Assembly (NCBI RefSeq): GCF_001656035.1
Contig: NZ_CP010029.1
Location: forward strand, 1,345,768 to 1,409,767
Origin: Yersinia entomophaga
GTDB lineage: Bacteria > Pseudomonadota > Gammaproteobacteria > Enterobacterales > Enterobacteriaceae
Length of the DNA stretch: 64,000 nt
Direction of reading: 5' to 3'
Part shown: positions 1 to 9,646 of the stretch, piece after piece
Numbering within the stretch: position 1 is the first letter of the stretch
Layout: every line of letters begins with the position of its first letter
Program-made: the position numbers and the translations under genes
The notes under the pieces: generated by a model
Seen by the model: only the letters and a program-made list of their open reading frames with translations
What the model was told of the DNA's origin: nothing
Databases searched by the model: none

Positions 1-2084
1 GAACGGAACCCCGGCACGTCAATTTTAATCGGGCATTGAGTCGAACAGGCTTTGCAGGCCAGACAGCCTGACATCGCCTCCTTCACTTCATGGGAGAAAT
101 CGTAGTCCCCTCGATTGGCGCGCCAGCTATGTCTGGTTTTTTCGATCAGTCCACGCAGGCTAGGCCGGCGATTAGCCAGGCCGTTTTCCAGTACCAGAGG
201 ATCGACGCCCTGTTCGCTCAGCAAACGCAGCCATTCCCGCACCAATGTGGCGCGACCTTTCGGGGAATGAATGCGGTTGCCGCTGATTTTCATTGAAGGA
301 CACATCGGGCTGCGAGCATCGAAATTAAAGCATAATCCGTTGCCGTTACATTCCATTGCGCCGCGGAATGACGTGCGCACCGTCAGCGGAATTTGTCGAT
401 CCTTTATGCCGCGTTTTGCCGAGGTATCGACTTTCATCATCGGCGCATCACTGTCTAACGGAGAACAGATTTTCCCCGGATTCAGGCGATTGAGCGGATC
501 GAAAGCAGACTTAATGCGCCGCAGCTCGTGATACAGTTTTTCACCGAAGAAACCCGGGCTATATTCAGCGCGGAAACCTTTTCCGTGTTCTCCCCACAGT
601 AAGCCCCCGTAACGCGCAGTCAGCTCGACTATCCGATCGGAAAGCTGTTTCATCAGCATTTCCTGCTGCGGATCGCACATGTCCAAAGCCGGACGCACAT
701 GCAGCACGCCGGCGTCTACGTGACCAAACATGCCATAACTCAGGTTATGGCTATCCAGCAACTGACGGAATTCGACGATATAGTCCGCCAGATTTTGCGG
801 CGGAACGCAGGTATCTTCGGCAAAAGGAATGGGTTTAGCCTGACCCTTACTGTTTCCGAGCAATCCTACGGCTTTTTTACGCATACCGTAGATGCGCTCA
901 ATACCGGCCAGATCGTCACAAATCTGATAGCCAATCACACCGCCCTGCTGCGTAGACATCAATTCATCTAACCGCTGACACAACGAGGCCATTTGCTCGT
1001 CGATAAGTTCCCGATCATCTCCGGCGAATTCGACAATATTCAGTCCCAATAGCGTCTTATCTGGCACATCGGTGATCAATTCTTTAACTGAATGCCACAC
1101 AATGTCTTCTCTGGCCAGATTCAGCACCTTAGAATCCACCGTTTCCACCGACAGCGCCTTGGCTTCCACCATGAAAGGCGCATTGCGCAAGGCCGAATCG
1201 AAGGAATCATATTTAACGTTCACCAAACGCCGCACTTTCGGCAGACGGGTAATGTCCAGCTTGGCTTCGGTAATAAAGGCCAGCGTGCCTTCCGACCCGC
1301 ATAGAATACGTGTTAAATCAAAAGATTGCAGATCATCACTCAAAACATGGCGCAGATCGTAACCGGTCAGGAAACGGTTCAGTTTGGGGAATTTTTCCAG
1401 AATCAGCGCGCGGTTATCCCGACAACTCTCCAGCACGCTACGATAAATACGCCCAATTACCGACTCCTCGGCGGCGATCGCTTCGGCCTGAGCAGTTGGC
1501 AGCGCGCGAGTATCCAGCAGTTCGCCCCCCAAAAGCACCGCTCGCAGACCTAAAACATGATCGGACGTTTTGCCATACACCAACGAGCCTTGCCCGGAAG
1601 CATCGGTATTAATCATGCCGCCTAACGTGGCGCGGTTGCTGGTAGAGAGTTCGGGAGAGAAGAAATAGCCGTGCGGACGCAAATATTGATTAAGTTGATC
1701 TTTAATCACACCGGCTTCAACTCGCACCCAGCCTTGCTCAGTGTTGATTTCCAGAATGCGATTCATATGGCGGGACATATCCACCACAATACCGGTATTC
1801 AGTGCTTGACCGTTGGTGCCTGTGCCGCCGCCACGTGGGGCAAAGGTCAAAGATTGAAACGTCGATTCTCCGGCCAAACGACCAATCAGGGTGACATCGG
1901 CGGTGGATCGCGGGAATACCACCGCATCGGGCAGCAATTGGTAGATACTGTTGTCCGTTGCCATCGTCAGGCGGTCGGCGTAATCGGTGGCGGTGTCGCC
2001 GGTAAAACCGTGTTGCTTCAATGCCTTCAAAAAGTCCAGCACCAGCGGTAAGACGCCAGGGGCCTGAGAAATCCGTGGGATCAT
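1..2084 (-). CDS. ydiJ: YdiJ-type FAD-linked oxidase / D-2-hydroxyglutarate dehydrogenase (3' end outside window)
   Basis: The first 694 residues of a large cytoplasmic flavoprotein; E. coli YdiJ is about 1018 aa, so roughly a third is missing at the left edge. The family oxidises D-2-hydroxy acids (D-2-hydroxyglutarate for YdiJ) using FAD and iron-sulfur clusters. The N-terminal FAD-binding domain carries a glycine-rich RGGGTGTNG motif at residues 84-92, followed by an FAD-oxidase C-terminal domain. Just before the edge is a ferredoxin-type C-x2-C-x2-C-x3-C-P motif. The ATG at 2084-2082 is preceded by an AGGG Shine-Dalgarno. It is transcribed away from ydiK. The family call is firm; the exact substrate is inferred from E. 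coli. Confidence 0.9.
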   Translation of the reverse strand, partial: MIPRISQAPGVLPLVLDFLKALKQHGFTGDTATDYADRLTMATDNSIYQLLPDAVVFPRSTADVTLIGRLAGESTFQSLTFAPRGGGTGTNGQALNTGIVVDMSRHMNRILEINTEQGWVRVEAGVIKDQLNQYLRPHGYFFSPELSTSNRATLGGMINTDASGQGSLVYGKTSDHVLGLRAVLLGGELLDTRALPTAQAEAIAAEESVIGRIYRSVLESCRDNRALILEKFPKLNRFLTGYDLRHVLSDDLQSFDLTRILCGSEGTLAFITEAKLDITRLPKVRRLVNVKYDSFDSALRNAPFMVEAKALSVETVDSKVLNLAREDIVWHSVKELITDVPDKTLLGLNIVEFAGDDRELIDEQMASLCQRLDELMSTQQGGVIGYQICDDLAGIERIYGMRKKAVGLLGNSKGQAKPIPFAEDTCVPPQNLADYIVEFRQLLDSHNLSYGMFGHVDAGVLHVRPALDMCDPQQEMLMKQLSDRIVELTARYGGLLWGEHGKGFRAEYSPGFFGEKLYHELRRIKSAFDPLNRLNPGKICSPLDSDAPMMKVDTSAKRGIKDRQIPLTVRTSFRGAMECNGNGLCFNFDARSPMCPSMKISGNRIHSPKGRATLVREWLRLLSEQGVDPLVLENGLANRRPSLRGLIEKTRHSWRANRGDYDFSHEVKEAMSGCLACKACSTQCPIKIDVPGFR

Positions 2085-2725
2085 TATGGTTGACCCTATC
2101 TATGTTGTTTTCACACACGCCATCCGCCGCGCATCACCCTGTCACATCAGCGAATATACGTACTCCAGTGGCAGAAAGGTTAGCCGCTTGTTAATGCTCT
2201 TGTCGAATCATTTATGACAATTCAGAATGATGAGAAAGGCTTGGCTCATTGCAGGGAGGAATAGAATAATAATTGATTAACGATCAACATTTTATATTGC
2301 CCTGCCAACGAACAGATCAACTCGCATAGAGTGTAAAAAAGCCCACGTCAGAAACTTTCAGGCAGCAAACGTCGCGGTAAAACCGGCGTTGTAAAACACG
2401 AATACGGGGTTGGCATAAGAAGATGTAAACCATTCCGCGCCGCTGGTGCCATTAGCGTCGAGTCTAGCTCTGCGGCATTCTCTCTCTATAACGCGATACC
2501 TCTGTGATATTTCTCTCAATAGAACGACATCGCTGTAACACCGGCTATTCCCCGAACCAAATGATTCGCGAATGAATCTACCTCACAAAATAAGCGTGCT
2601 TTTATTACTCAGCTCCGTCAGTAAAAATGCTATGAATCTGTTAAATTACGCAAAAATACACCATGATTAGACAGTCAGTCCGAATACGGCGACCTTGCCC
2701 TACTTATCGAAACGAGAACTCACCG
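2085..2725. other. Intergenic region between divergent ydiJ and ydiK
   Basis: This 641-base stretch separates two divergently transcribed genes and must hold both promoters. I saw no convincing coding frame, RNA gene or strong operator. An in-frame GTG/ATG extension of ydiK to 2663 is possible but does not resemble the family N-terminus. Confidence 0.5.
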
Positions 2726-3829
2726 ATGAATTACCCGCAACAACATCGTTACGACTTACCCAAACTCATATTTGGCGTGATATTCATTTTGATAATGATC
2801 ATTGCCAGCTTCTGGGTGGTTCAACCCTTTATTTTGGGGTTCGCCTGGGCGGGAATGGTGGTTATTGCTACCTGGCCTTTATTGATTCGTTTGCAGGGGT
2901 TACTTTGGGGACGGCGCTCATTAGCCGTTGTCATTATGACACTGCTGTTAATTCTGCTGTTCGTTATCCCAATTGCGCTGTTGGTCAGTAGCGTTTTGGA
3001 AAATAGCGCTCCGTTAATTAAATGGGCCAGCAGTCCGGCGAATTTACAGATACCGGAAATGGCATGGCTAAAATCTGTTCCGATGCTCGGTAACAAACTC
3101 TACAGCAGCTGGCATACCCTGATAGCCGGCGGCGGCAATGCGCTAATGGCGAAAGTTCAGCCTTACGTGGGGGAAACCGCCACCTGGTTTGTGGCTCAGG
3201 CCGCTCACGTTGGCCGCTTCCTGCTGCATCTGACTCTAATGGTGTTATTCAGTATCCTGCTGTATTTCCACGGTGAAAACGTCGCACTGGGGATTCGCCA
3301 TTTTGCCGTTCGTCTGGCAGATAAACGCGGCGATGCTGCCGTCATACTGGCGGCGCAAGCCATTCGGGCCGTAGCGTTGGGCGTGGTTGTTACCGCGCTG
3401 GTGCAAGGGATTCTGGGCGGAATTGGACTGGCTATCGCCGGCATCCCCTACGCGATGTTATTGACGGTAGTGATGTTTGTTTGCTGCGTCGCGCAACTTG
3501 GCCCCTTACTCGTACTGGTTCCGGCGGTTATCTGGCTGTACTGGAGCGGGGACAATACTTTTGGCACTCTGCTATTGGTCTGGAGCTGCGTAGTCGGAAC
3601 GCTAGACGGCGTGCTGCGGCCAGTGCTGATCCGTATGGGCGCAGACCTGCCTATGATCCTGATTCTGTCTGGCGTTATCGGCGGTTTGCTCTCCTTCGGC
3701 ATGATTGGCCTGTTTATTGGCCCGGTGGTTCTGGCCGTCTCATATCGCCTGGTGAGCGCCTGGATTCATGAAGCGCCTGAGCCGGTAGAAGATGTCGCCG
3801 AAGTCGCTAAACACTTAGATGAACTCTAA
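2726..3829 (+). CDS. ydiK: AI-2E family transporter YdiK
   Basis: A 367-residue polytopic inner-membrane protein of the AI-2E transporter (PerM/YdiK) family. There are about eight hydrophobic segments; two lie in the first 80 residues, then a soluble loop (about 95-165), then a C-terminal membrane bundle. The sequence follows E. coli YdiK closely (for example WVVQPFILGFAWAG near the N-terminus and GADLPMILILSGVIGG near the C-terminus). I chose the ATG at 2726 because the protein then aligns with the family; the frame is open 21 codons further upstream. The transported substrate of YdiK is not established. A stem-loop terminator follows, and rprA lies further downstream as in E. coli. Confidence 0.88.
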   Translation: MNYPQQHRYDLPKLIFGVIFILIMIIASFWVVQPFILGFAWAGMVVIATWPLLIRLQGLLWGRRSLAVVIMTLLLILLFVIPIALLVSSVLENSAPLIKWASSPANLQIPEMAWLKSVPMLGNKLYSSWHTLIAGGGNALMAKVQPYVGETATWFVAQAAHVGRFLLHLTLMVLFSILLYFHGENVALGIRHFAVRLADKRGDAAVILAAQAIRAVALGVVVTALVQGILGGIGLAIAGIPYAMLLTVVMFVCCVAQLGPLLVLVPAVIWLYWSGDNTFGTLLLVWSCVVGTLDGVLRPVLIRMGADLPMILILSGVIGGLLSFGMIGLFIGPVVLAVSYRLVSAWIHEAPEPVEDVAEVAKHLDEL

Positions 3830-3836
3830 TAGCACA

Positions 3837-3873
3837 ATGGCTCGTTGGTAATACTGGCGAGCCATTATTTTCT
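3837..3873 (+). terminator. Intrinsic terminator of ydiK
   Basis: A perfect 9-bp stem AATGGCTCG (3837-3845) / CGAGCCATT (3858-3866) starts seven bases after the ydiK stop codon and is followed by ATTTTCTC. Confidence 0.7.
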
Positions 3874-4031
3874 CATTCCCTCCTTGCCCAAATAATAGAT
3901 AAAGCTTTAGGTTCAACACTCTCCATTCTTTTTTCACGTTAAGAAACTCAAGTTTATTAAAACAGCATTGTTATTCACTATAAAACCGCCCACACTCTTT
4001 CATTTAGTCACTGATAAACAACCGTTTTTAT

Positions 4032-4045
4032 TAGGATGATTCTTA
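4032..4045 (+). promoter_or_regulatory. RcsB-like box upstream of rprA
   Basis: TAGGATGATTCTTA resembles the RcsB box consensus KMRGAWTMWYCTGS, matching most positions. It is centred about 48 bases before the predicted rprA start, with a TATTAT -10 candidate at 4075-4080. In E. coli rprA is activated by RcsB from a box next to the -35 region, so sequence and spacing both fit. The assignment is inferred from motif and position. Confidence 0.55.
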
Positions 4046-4086
4046 ATGACTATCTAACTTATTTTATTTAAGATTATTATTAATCG

Positions 4087-4206
4087 ACAACTCATTTGAG
4101 ATGTTTAAATAAATCAGTAGATTATTGCTTTATCGCAATATCAGCACCGAATACCCTAATTGCTGTGTGTAGTCTTTGCCTATCTCCTATGATGGGCTTT
4201 TTTTTG
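4087..4206 (+). ncRNA. rprA: RprA small RNA (RpoS regulator)
   Basis: The 3' half (about 4157-4206) matches E. coli RprA nearly base for base: it contains TTGCTGTGTGTAGTCTTTGC, then a hairpin with arms around ATCTCC...GATGGG, then a long T-run. This is an Hfq-dependent RNA that promotes translation of rpoS and represses csgD and others in E. coli. The 5' half diverges from E. coli, so the start (about 4087, from the TATTAT -10) is approximate. Synteny supports the call: rprA lies immediately downstream of ydiK in E. coli as well. Confidence 0.85.
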
Positions 4207-4290
4207 TCTTCCGCGCCAAATAATGAATTATTGCCTCTCACCCTTATATTCCCAATCAAAAACAGTTTCTAAAGGTTATAAAATTCCAGA

Positions 4291-4319
4291 AAAAAATCCG
4301 CAGCCTAAGCTACGGATCT
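4291..4319 (-). terminator. Intrinsic terminator of ppsA
   Basis: Read on the minus strand, a stem ATCCGTAG / CTGCGGAT with one G-T pair and a short loop is followed by a run of T residues. It begins about 25 bases after the ppsA stop codon. Confidence 0.75.
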
Positions 4320-4343
4320 TCAAAGAATGACGTACCTTAGATA

Positions 4344-6734
4344 TTAATGGGTTACAGGTTTAACCTGCCCCAAATCCATCCAGGTTTGCACTACGGTATC
4401 CGGGTTCAGAGACAGACTATCAATGCCCTGCTCCATCAGCCACAGAGCAAAATCGGCGTGATCTGACGGGCCCTGCCCACAAATCCCGACGTATTTACCC
4501 TGCCGTTTTGCCGCCTGAATCGCCATCGACAGCAAGGCTTTCACCGCCTCGTTGCGCTCATCAAACAGCTCAGATACCACGCCGGAATCACGATCCAGCC
4601 CCAACGTCAGCTGCGTCATATCGTTCGAACCAATGGAGAATCCGTCGAAATGTTGGAGGAATTGATCGGCCAATAATGCGTTCGAGGGGATTTCACACAT
4701 CATAATGACTTTCAGGCCATTCTCACCACGTTTCAGCCCTTGCTTAGCCAGTTCGGCTACCACCGCCTCCGCCTGCGCCACGGTACGCACGAATGGCACC
4801 ATGATTTCAACGTTGGTTAACCCCATTTCGTTACGCACACGTTTGACAGCTTCACATTCCAAGGCGAAACAATCACGGAAGCTATCGGCCACGTAACGAC
4901 CGGCACCGCGGAAGCCCAGCATCGGGTTCTCTTCATGAGGTTCGTAGGCCGCGCCGCCCACCAGATTGGCGTATTCGTTGGATTTGAAGTCAGACAGACG
5001 CACGATCACGCGTTTTGGCCAGAAAGCCGCACCCAACGTCGAAATGCCTTCGGTCAGGCGGCCGACGTAAAACTCAACCGGATCGTCGTAGCCGTGCATC
5101 AGCGCTTTAATTTCAGCCTGCAACGCCGGTTCCTGCTTATCAAATTCCAGCAGCGCCCTTGGGTGCACGCCTATCATGCGGTTGATAATAAACTCCAGAC
5201 GCGCCAGACCAACCCCTTCGTTTGGCAAACGGGCGAAGTCAAAAGCACGATCAGGATTACCGACGTTCATCATGATTTTTAACGGTAACTCAGGCAGTTC
5301 GGTCACTTCGGAGCTTTGCACTGAAAAGTCCAGTAGATCCTGATAGACAAAGCCGGTATCCCCTTCGGCGCAGGATACGGTCACCTTCTGGCCTTCACGC
5401 AGACGATCGGTGGCATCCCCACAACCCACAACCGCAGGAATCCCCAGTTCACGGGCAATAATCGCTGCATGACAAGTTCGCCCCCCGCGGTTGGTGACAA
5501 TGGCCGACGCCTTTTTCATGATAGGTTCCCAATCAGGATCGGTCATATCTGTCACCAGAACATCACCGGGCTGAATGCGATCCATCTCGCTAATATCATG
5601 AATGACTTTGACCGGACCTGAACCGATTCGGTGACCGATAGCTCGCCCTTCAACCAGCACTTCGCTCTGGTTGTTCAACAGGTAGCGTTCCATCACTTGT
5701 TCATTGGAACGAACGGTTTCCGGACGCGCCTGTACGATAAACAGCTTGCCGGTGTGACCGTCTTTGGCCCACTCGATATCCATCGGGCGACCATAATGCT
5801 GCTCAATCAGTAAAGCCTGATGAGCCAAGGATTCGACTTCTTTATCGGTCAAAGCGAAACGATTGCGCAGATCTTCTGGTACATCTTCAATACACACCTG
5901 TTTGCCGTGTTCTTGGCTATCGGCATACACCATACGAATTTTTTTCGAACCCATATTGCGACGAACAATGGCCGGTTTGCCATTACGCAGCGTAGGTTTG
6001 TGAACGTAGAATTCATCAGGATTAACCGCGCCCTGCACCACCATCTCACCCAAACCGTGGGCGGCGGTGATAAATACCACCTGATCAAAACCGGATTCGG
6101 TATCGATGGTGAACATCACGCCGGACGAGGCCAGATCGGAGCGCACCATCCGCTGAACGCCGGCAGACAGCGCCACGCCGCGATGATCGTAACCCTGATG
6201 CACCCGGTAGGAGATGGCGCGGTCATTAAACAGGGAGGCAAACACATGTTTAATCGCCACCATCACCGCATCGATACCCTGAACGTTGAGGAAGGTTTCT
6301 TGTTGACCCGCAAAGGACGCATCGGGCATGTCTTCCGCCGTCGCCGAGGAGCGCACGGCAAAGGAGGCTTCCGGCTCGCCGTCGGCAAGCTGTTGATAAG
6401 CTTCATGAATAGCTTGTTCAAACTCAGGATGGAACGGCGTATCAATCACCCATTGACGAATCTGGGCACCGGCGTTAGCCAACTGCGCGATATCATCAAC
6501 GTCGGTGTTATCCAGCAGCTCATAAATACGTTGGTTAACGCCACTTTGCTCGAGAAAGTCGTTAAACGCCTCGGCCGTGGTGGCAAATCCGTTGGGAACA
6601 GAAACGCCCAGTTCAGAAAGATTGGTTATCATTTCACCCAGGGAGGCATTCTTACCGCCCACACGGTCAACATCGTGCATACCAAGCTGGTTGTACCAAA
6701 GCACATTACGCAGGGTTCGGCCATTGTTCGACAT
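4344..6734 (-). CDS. ppsA: Phosphoenolpyruvate synthase
   Basis: A 796-residue cytoplasmic enzyme converting pyruvate, ATP and water to phosphoenolpyruvate, AMP and phosphate; it is the first step of gluconeogenesis from pyruvate or lactate. Domains in order: ATP-grasp nucleotide-binding domain (about 1-350), mobile phosphohistidine domain (about 385-470) with the catalytic His422 in [10 protein letters not shown], and a TIM-barrel PEP/pyruvate domain ending in the conserved [12 protein letters not shown] stretch. The length matches E. coli (792 aa). It is divergent from ppsR, its regulatory kinase/phosphorylase. A Cra-like site lies in the shared upstream region. Confidence 0.97.
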   Translation of the reverse strand: MSNNGRTLRNVLWYNQLGMHDVDRVGGKNASLGEMITNLSELGVSVPNGFATTAEAFNDFLEQSGVNQRIYELLDNTDVDDIAQLANAGAQIRQWVIDTPFHPEFEQAIHEAYQQLADGEPEASFAVRSSATAEDMPDASFAGQQETFLNVQGIDAVMVAIKHVFASLFNDRAISYRVHQGYDHRGVALSAGVQRMVRSDLASSGVMFTIDTESGFDQVVFITAAHGLGEMVVQGAVNPDEFYVHKPTLRNGKPAIVRRNMGSKKIRMVYADSQEHGKQVCIEDVPEDLRNRFALTDKEVESLAHQALLIEQHYGRPMDIEWAKDGHTGKLFIVQARPETVRSNEQVMERYLLNNQSEVLVEGRAIGHRIGSGPVKVIHDISEMDRIQPGDVLVTDMTDPDWEPIMKKASAIVTNRGGRTCHAAIIARELGIPAVVGCGDATDRLREGQKVTVSCAEGDTGFVYQDLLDFSVQSSEVTELPELPLKIMMNVGNPDRAFDFARLPNEGVGLARLEFIINRMIGVHPRALLEFDKQEPALQAEIKALMHGYDDPVEFYVGRLTEGISTLGAAFWPKRVIVRLSDFKSNEYANLVGGAAYEPHEENPMLGFRGAGRYVADSFRDCFALECEAVKRVRNEMGLTNVEIMVPFVRTVAQAEAVVAELAKQGLKRGENGLKVIMMCEIPSNALLADQFLQHFDGFSIGSNDMTQLTLGLDRDSGVVSELFDERNEAVKALLSMAIQAAKRQGKYVGICGQGPSDHADFALWLMEQGIDSLSLNPDTVVQTWMDLGQVKPVTH

Positions 6735-6834
6735 CTAAACAATCCTTTTACATTCAGTAGGGTACGAATAAAAGTTATCTTTGCTGTTAAACAGCAGGGA
6801 TCAGACTAGCACAATGCTCCGTTAGCTATGGACA

Positions 6835-6848
6835 GGTGAATCGATCAA
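6835..6848 (+). promoter_or_regulatory. Cra (FruR) operator-like site upstream of ppsA
   Basis: GGTGAATCGATCAA fits the Cra consensus RSTGAAWCSNTHHW at every position. It lies about 100 bp upstream of the ppsA start codon in the ppsA/ppsR divergent region. Cra is a known activator of ppsA in E. coli; binding here is inferred. Confidence 0.6.
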
Positions 6849-6970
6849 CCCAACACAAAAAAATTTTTTAAGGGCAATTCTGCGGCAAAAGCTTTACCCA
6901 AAACGGGAATAAGGCACACTATCAGACAGATCACAGATGATTATTCGGGCAGTGGCTTAAAGGAGTCAGG

Positions 6971-7792
6971 GTGGAAAGAAGCGTTTTTTATATTTCAGAC
7001 GGTACCGCCATTACGGCGGAAGTCTTGGGGCACGCCGTGCTATCGCAGTTTCCGGTTGATGCCACGACCTTTACCTTACCTTTTGTCGAAAGCGCCGCCC
7101 GTGCTGAAGCGGTTTGCCAGCAGATAAATGAGATTTATCAGTCTACCGGCGTCCGCCCGCTGGTGTTCTATTCGATTATTTCGTCGGAAGTCCGCGAGAT
7201 AATCCAACGCAGTGAGGGATTCTGTCAGGACATCGTCCAGTCGCTGGTTGCGCCACTCCAGGACGAACTGGGCGTTGCGCCTCAGCCGGTGCTCAACCGC
7301 ACCCACGGCCTGACCGAAAGCAATTTGGGAAAATACGACGCCCGTATCGCCGCTATCGATTATGCGCTGGCTCATGATGACGGCATTTCGTTGCGCAATC
7401 TGGATCAGGCGCAGGTGATTTTGCTGGGCGTATCTCGTTGCGGTAAAACGCCCACCAGTCTGTATCTGGCGATGCAATTTGGCATTCGTGCCGCCAACTA
7501 CCCTTTTATTGCCGATGATATGGATAATCTGCAGTTACCTGCGGCGCTTAAACCCTTTCAGCACAAACTGTTCGGTTTAACCATAAACCCCGAGCGGCTG
7601 GCAGCAATTCGTGAAGAGCGGCGGGAAAACAGTCGTTATGCCTCTTTACGACAGTGTCGTATGGAAGTCGGCGAAGTCGAGGCGCTGTTTCGCAAGAATC
7701 AAATCCGCTATCTAAATTCCACCAATTATTCCGTTGAAGAGATATCGACCAAAATCCTGGATATTTTAGGAATGAGTCGCCGGATGTTTTAA
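6971..7792 (+). CDS. ppsR: PEP synthase regulatory protein (bifunctional kinase/pyrophosphorylase)
   Basis: A 273-residue DUF299-family protein that inactivates PEP synthase by ADP-dependent phosphorylation of a threonine beside the catalytic histidine and reactivates it by phosphate-dependent dephosphorylation. The P-loop GVSRCGKT is at residues 153-160. The start is GTG at 6971 behind a strong AGGAG at 6961-6965, giving an N-terminus ([13 protein letters not shown]) typical of the family. Length matches E. coli (277 aa). Its position opposite ppsA is conserved. Confidence 0.95.
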   Translation: MERSVFYISDGTAITAEVLGHAVLSQFPVDATTFTLPFVESAARAEAVCQQINEIYQSTGVRPLVFYSIISSEVREIIQRSEGFCQDIVQSLVAPLQDELGVAPQPVLNRTHGLTESNLGKYDARIAAIDYALAHDDGISLRNLDQAQVILLGVSRCGKTPTSLYLAMQFGIRAANYPFIADDMDNLQLPAALKPFQHKLFGLTINPERLAAIREERRENSRYASLRQCRMEVGEVEALFRKNQIRYLNSTNYSVEEISTKILDILGMSRRMF

Positions 7793-7886
7793 GGCTGCAT
7801 TCATATAAATGATTGAATATACCGAATTCGATATAAATTCTATTAATCTCCTCTGCGGCGGTTGAATTCGTCTGGTTTTGGTTTAT

Positions 7887-7902
7887 TGTGATCGCCATCA
7901 CT
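7887..7902. promoter_or_regulatory. CRP-like site upstream of aroH
   Basis: TGTGA-N6-TCACT matches the CRP half-site pattern TGTGA-N6-TCACA with one mismatch. It lies about 46 bp before the aroH start. No CRP role at aroH is known to me, so this may be coincidental. Confidence 0.3.
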
Positions 7903-7947
7903 TCCCGGTATTCCTGCCGCAGAGAAGAACATTTTTAGAGAATATCC

Positions 7948-8994
7948 ATGCATAAAACAGATGAACTGCGGACCGCGCGCATCGATAGCCTGATCACGCC
8001 ACAACAGTTGGCGGATAAGTTGCCTATCTCTTCCGGCGTAGCCAATAACGTGACCGCGTCACGTAAGCGCATTGAAAAAATCCTGACCGGTGAAGATCCT
8101 CGTCTATTAGTGGTGGTCGGCCCCTGCTCTATTCACGATCTGGATGCTGCCATTGATTATGCTACTCGCCTGAATGTGCTGCGGGAACGCTATGCAGATC
8201 GACTGGAAATCGTGATGCGTACCTATTTCGAAAAACCTCGCACCGTGGTGGGCTGGAAAGGTTTGATCTCCGATCCGACGCTAGATGGCTCCTGTCAGGT
8301 CAATCTTGGCATAGAATTGGCACGTAAGCTGTTGCTGAGCGTGAATGAACTGGGATTACCAACGGCCACCGAGTTTCTGGATATGGTGACCGGGCAATAT
8401 ATTGCCGATTTAATTAGCTGGGGTGCCATCGGCGCTCGCACCACGGAAAGTCAGATCCACCGTGAAATGGCGTCGGCGTTGTCCTGTCCGGTTGGCTTTA
8501 AAAACGGCACCGATGGCAACACCCGTATCGCTATTGACGCCATTCGTGCGGCTCGGGCCGGTCATATGTTCCTGTCGCCGGATAAAACCGGCCAGATGAC
8601 CATCTACCAAACCAGCGGTAACCCTTACGGCCACATTATAATGCGCGGCGGTAAACAACCTAATTATGGCGCTACGGACATTGCCGCTGCCTGTGATAGC
8701 CTGCGTGAATTCGATTTACCCGAGCATTTGGTGGTCGATTTCAGCCACGGTAATTGCCAGAAAATGCATCGTCGCCAGTTGGAAGTCGCCGAAGACATCG
8801 GTCAGCAAATTCGCGCCGGTTCTACGGCAATCGTGGGTGTGATGGCGGAGAGTTTCCTGGTCGAGGGCACGCAAAAAATCGTGGCCGGACAGCCGTTAAC
8901 CTACGGCCAATCCATCACCGATCCTTGCCTGAACTGGGTCGATACCGAACATTTATTAGCAATTCTGAATGACGCCGTGAATACCCGTTTCTAA
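7948..8994 (+). CDS. aroH: 3-deoxy-D-arabino-heptulosonate 7-phosphate synthase, AroH type
   Basis: A 348-residue class I DAHP synthase that condenses PEP with erythrose 4-phosphate, the first committed step of aromatic amino acid synthesis. Conserved stretches include VVVGPCSIHD (the PEP/metal-binding region near residue 55), the KPRTVVGWKGL loop, and VDFSHGNCQK near residue 265. Full-length similarity is closest to the tryptophan-sensitive isozyme AroH (MHKTDELRTARI at the N-terminus). I found no TrpR operator upstream, so control by TrpR as in E. coli cannot be assumed. A strong terminator follows. Confidence 0.94.
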   Translation: MHKTDELRTARIDSLITPQQLADKLPISSGVANNVTASRKRIEKILTGEDPRLLVVVGPCSIHDLDAAIDYATRLNVLRERYADRLEIVMRTYFEKPRTVVGWKGLISDPTLDGSCQVNLGIELARKLLLSVNELGLPTATEFLDMVTGQYIADLISWGAIGARTTESQIHREMASALSCPVGFKNGTDGNTRIAIDAIRAARAGHMFLSPDKTGQMTIYQTSGNPYGHIIMRGGKQPNYGATDIAAACDSLREFDLPEHLVVDFSHGNCQKMHRRQLEVAEDIGQQIRAGSTAIVGVMAESFLVEGTQKIVAGQPLTYGQSITDPCLNWVDTEHLLAILNDAVNTRF

Positions 8995-9040
8995 CCTGCC
9001 CCAACCGACAATCCGCGTTAATCATTAATGCTTCAAATTT

Positions 9041-9084
9041 AGCCAGTTCAGATGTCATCAGGCATCTGAACTGGTTGATTTTTT
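9041..9084 (+). terminator. Intrinsic terminator of aroH
   Basis: A perfect 12-bp inverted repeat CCAGTTCAGATG (9043-9054) / CATCTGAACTGG (9063-9074) is followed by TTGATTTTTT. Confidence 0.85.
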
Positions 9085-9281
9085 CTGAATTCCCTCAGGC
9101 TTCAACGCTGACTTTTACATGAAATAATAACCCCAATTGTTAAATAAATTGGGCTATTCGGCTGTCGCCTCGTCTTTTGCATCAGAAGCGTTATTTTGTA
9201 TATAATTTTTTCTTTTTGTAATTAATGAGATAGACCAGAGACAGCAGGAAATCAAAAAAGTTGTCCAAGGCAATATTTTGC

Positions 9282-9325
9282 TTGATGTAACCTCCCATTC
9301 ACATGATAATGATTATCAAATTGAT
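9282..9325 (+). promoter_or_regulatory. Fur-regulated promoter of the hem operon
   Basis: A -35 TTGATG (9282-9287) and -10 GATAAT (9305-9310) are separated by 17 bp. The -10 forms the start of GATAATGATTATCAAATTG (9305-9323), matching the 19-bp Fur consensus at about 14 positions. This layout predicts iron-dependent repression of all genes from hemP to hemV. Transcription would start near 9317. Confidence 0.8.
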
Positions 9326-9346
9326 AACCATTTCCGTTTGCATCTA

Positions 9347-9544
9347 ATGAATAACCCTACTTACAGCGATTTGTACCCTGCAACGGCTAGCGGAGCAGAA
9401 GATTCTCTCCCGCTGGTGGAGCAACCTGCTTGCATCAATAGCGAGCAACTGCTTGGTAGACATGGACTCGTCATCATCAACCATCAAGGACAATTTTATC
9501 AGCTGCGGCAGACCAAATCCGGCAAGCTGATATTGACCAAATAA
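9347..9544 (+). CDS. hemP: HemP heme-uptake small protein
   Basis: A 65-residue HemP/HmuP-family protein encoded ahead of the heme receptor. The C-terminal half contains the family signature: a heme-locus INSEQLLG start, INHQGQFYQLR, and the terminal SGKLILTK. HemP proteins are needed for, or enhance, expression of the heme receptor in several bacteria; the mechanism here is unknown. The frame is open 23 codons further upstream, but that extension covers the -10 and Fur box, upstream of the predicted transcription start. I therefore chose the ATG at 9347, although its Shine-Dalgarno is weak. Confidence 0.85.
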   Translation: MNNPTYSDLYPATASGAEDSLPLVEQPACINSEQLLGRHGLVIINHQGQFYQLRQTKSGKLILTK

Positions 9545-9646
9545 TAACTGCTCCTTGAGATACTTTTTCGCGAGCCACCCAGATCGTTCGATCGAGGCAG
9601 CCAGCAATCTAATGATTATGTTTAACTACATATGGAGAATTGCCAG

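Noticed and set aside
5820..6809. A 329-codon rightward open frame
   Set aside because: It lies entirely antisense to ppsA except for its end, has no family resemblance and reflects codon bias of ppsA.
7793..7947. TrpR operator before aroH
   Set aside because: I found no sequence resembling the trp operator palindrome; only a CRP-like site is present.
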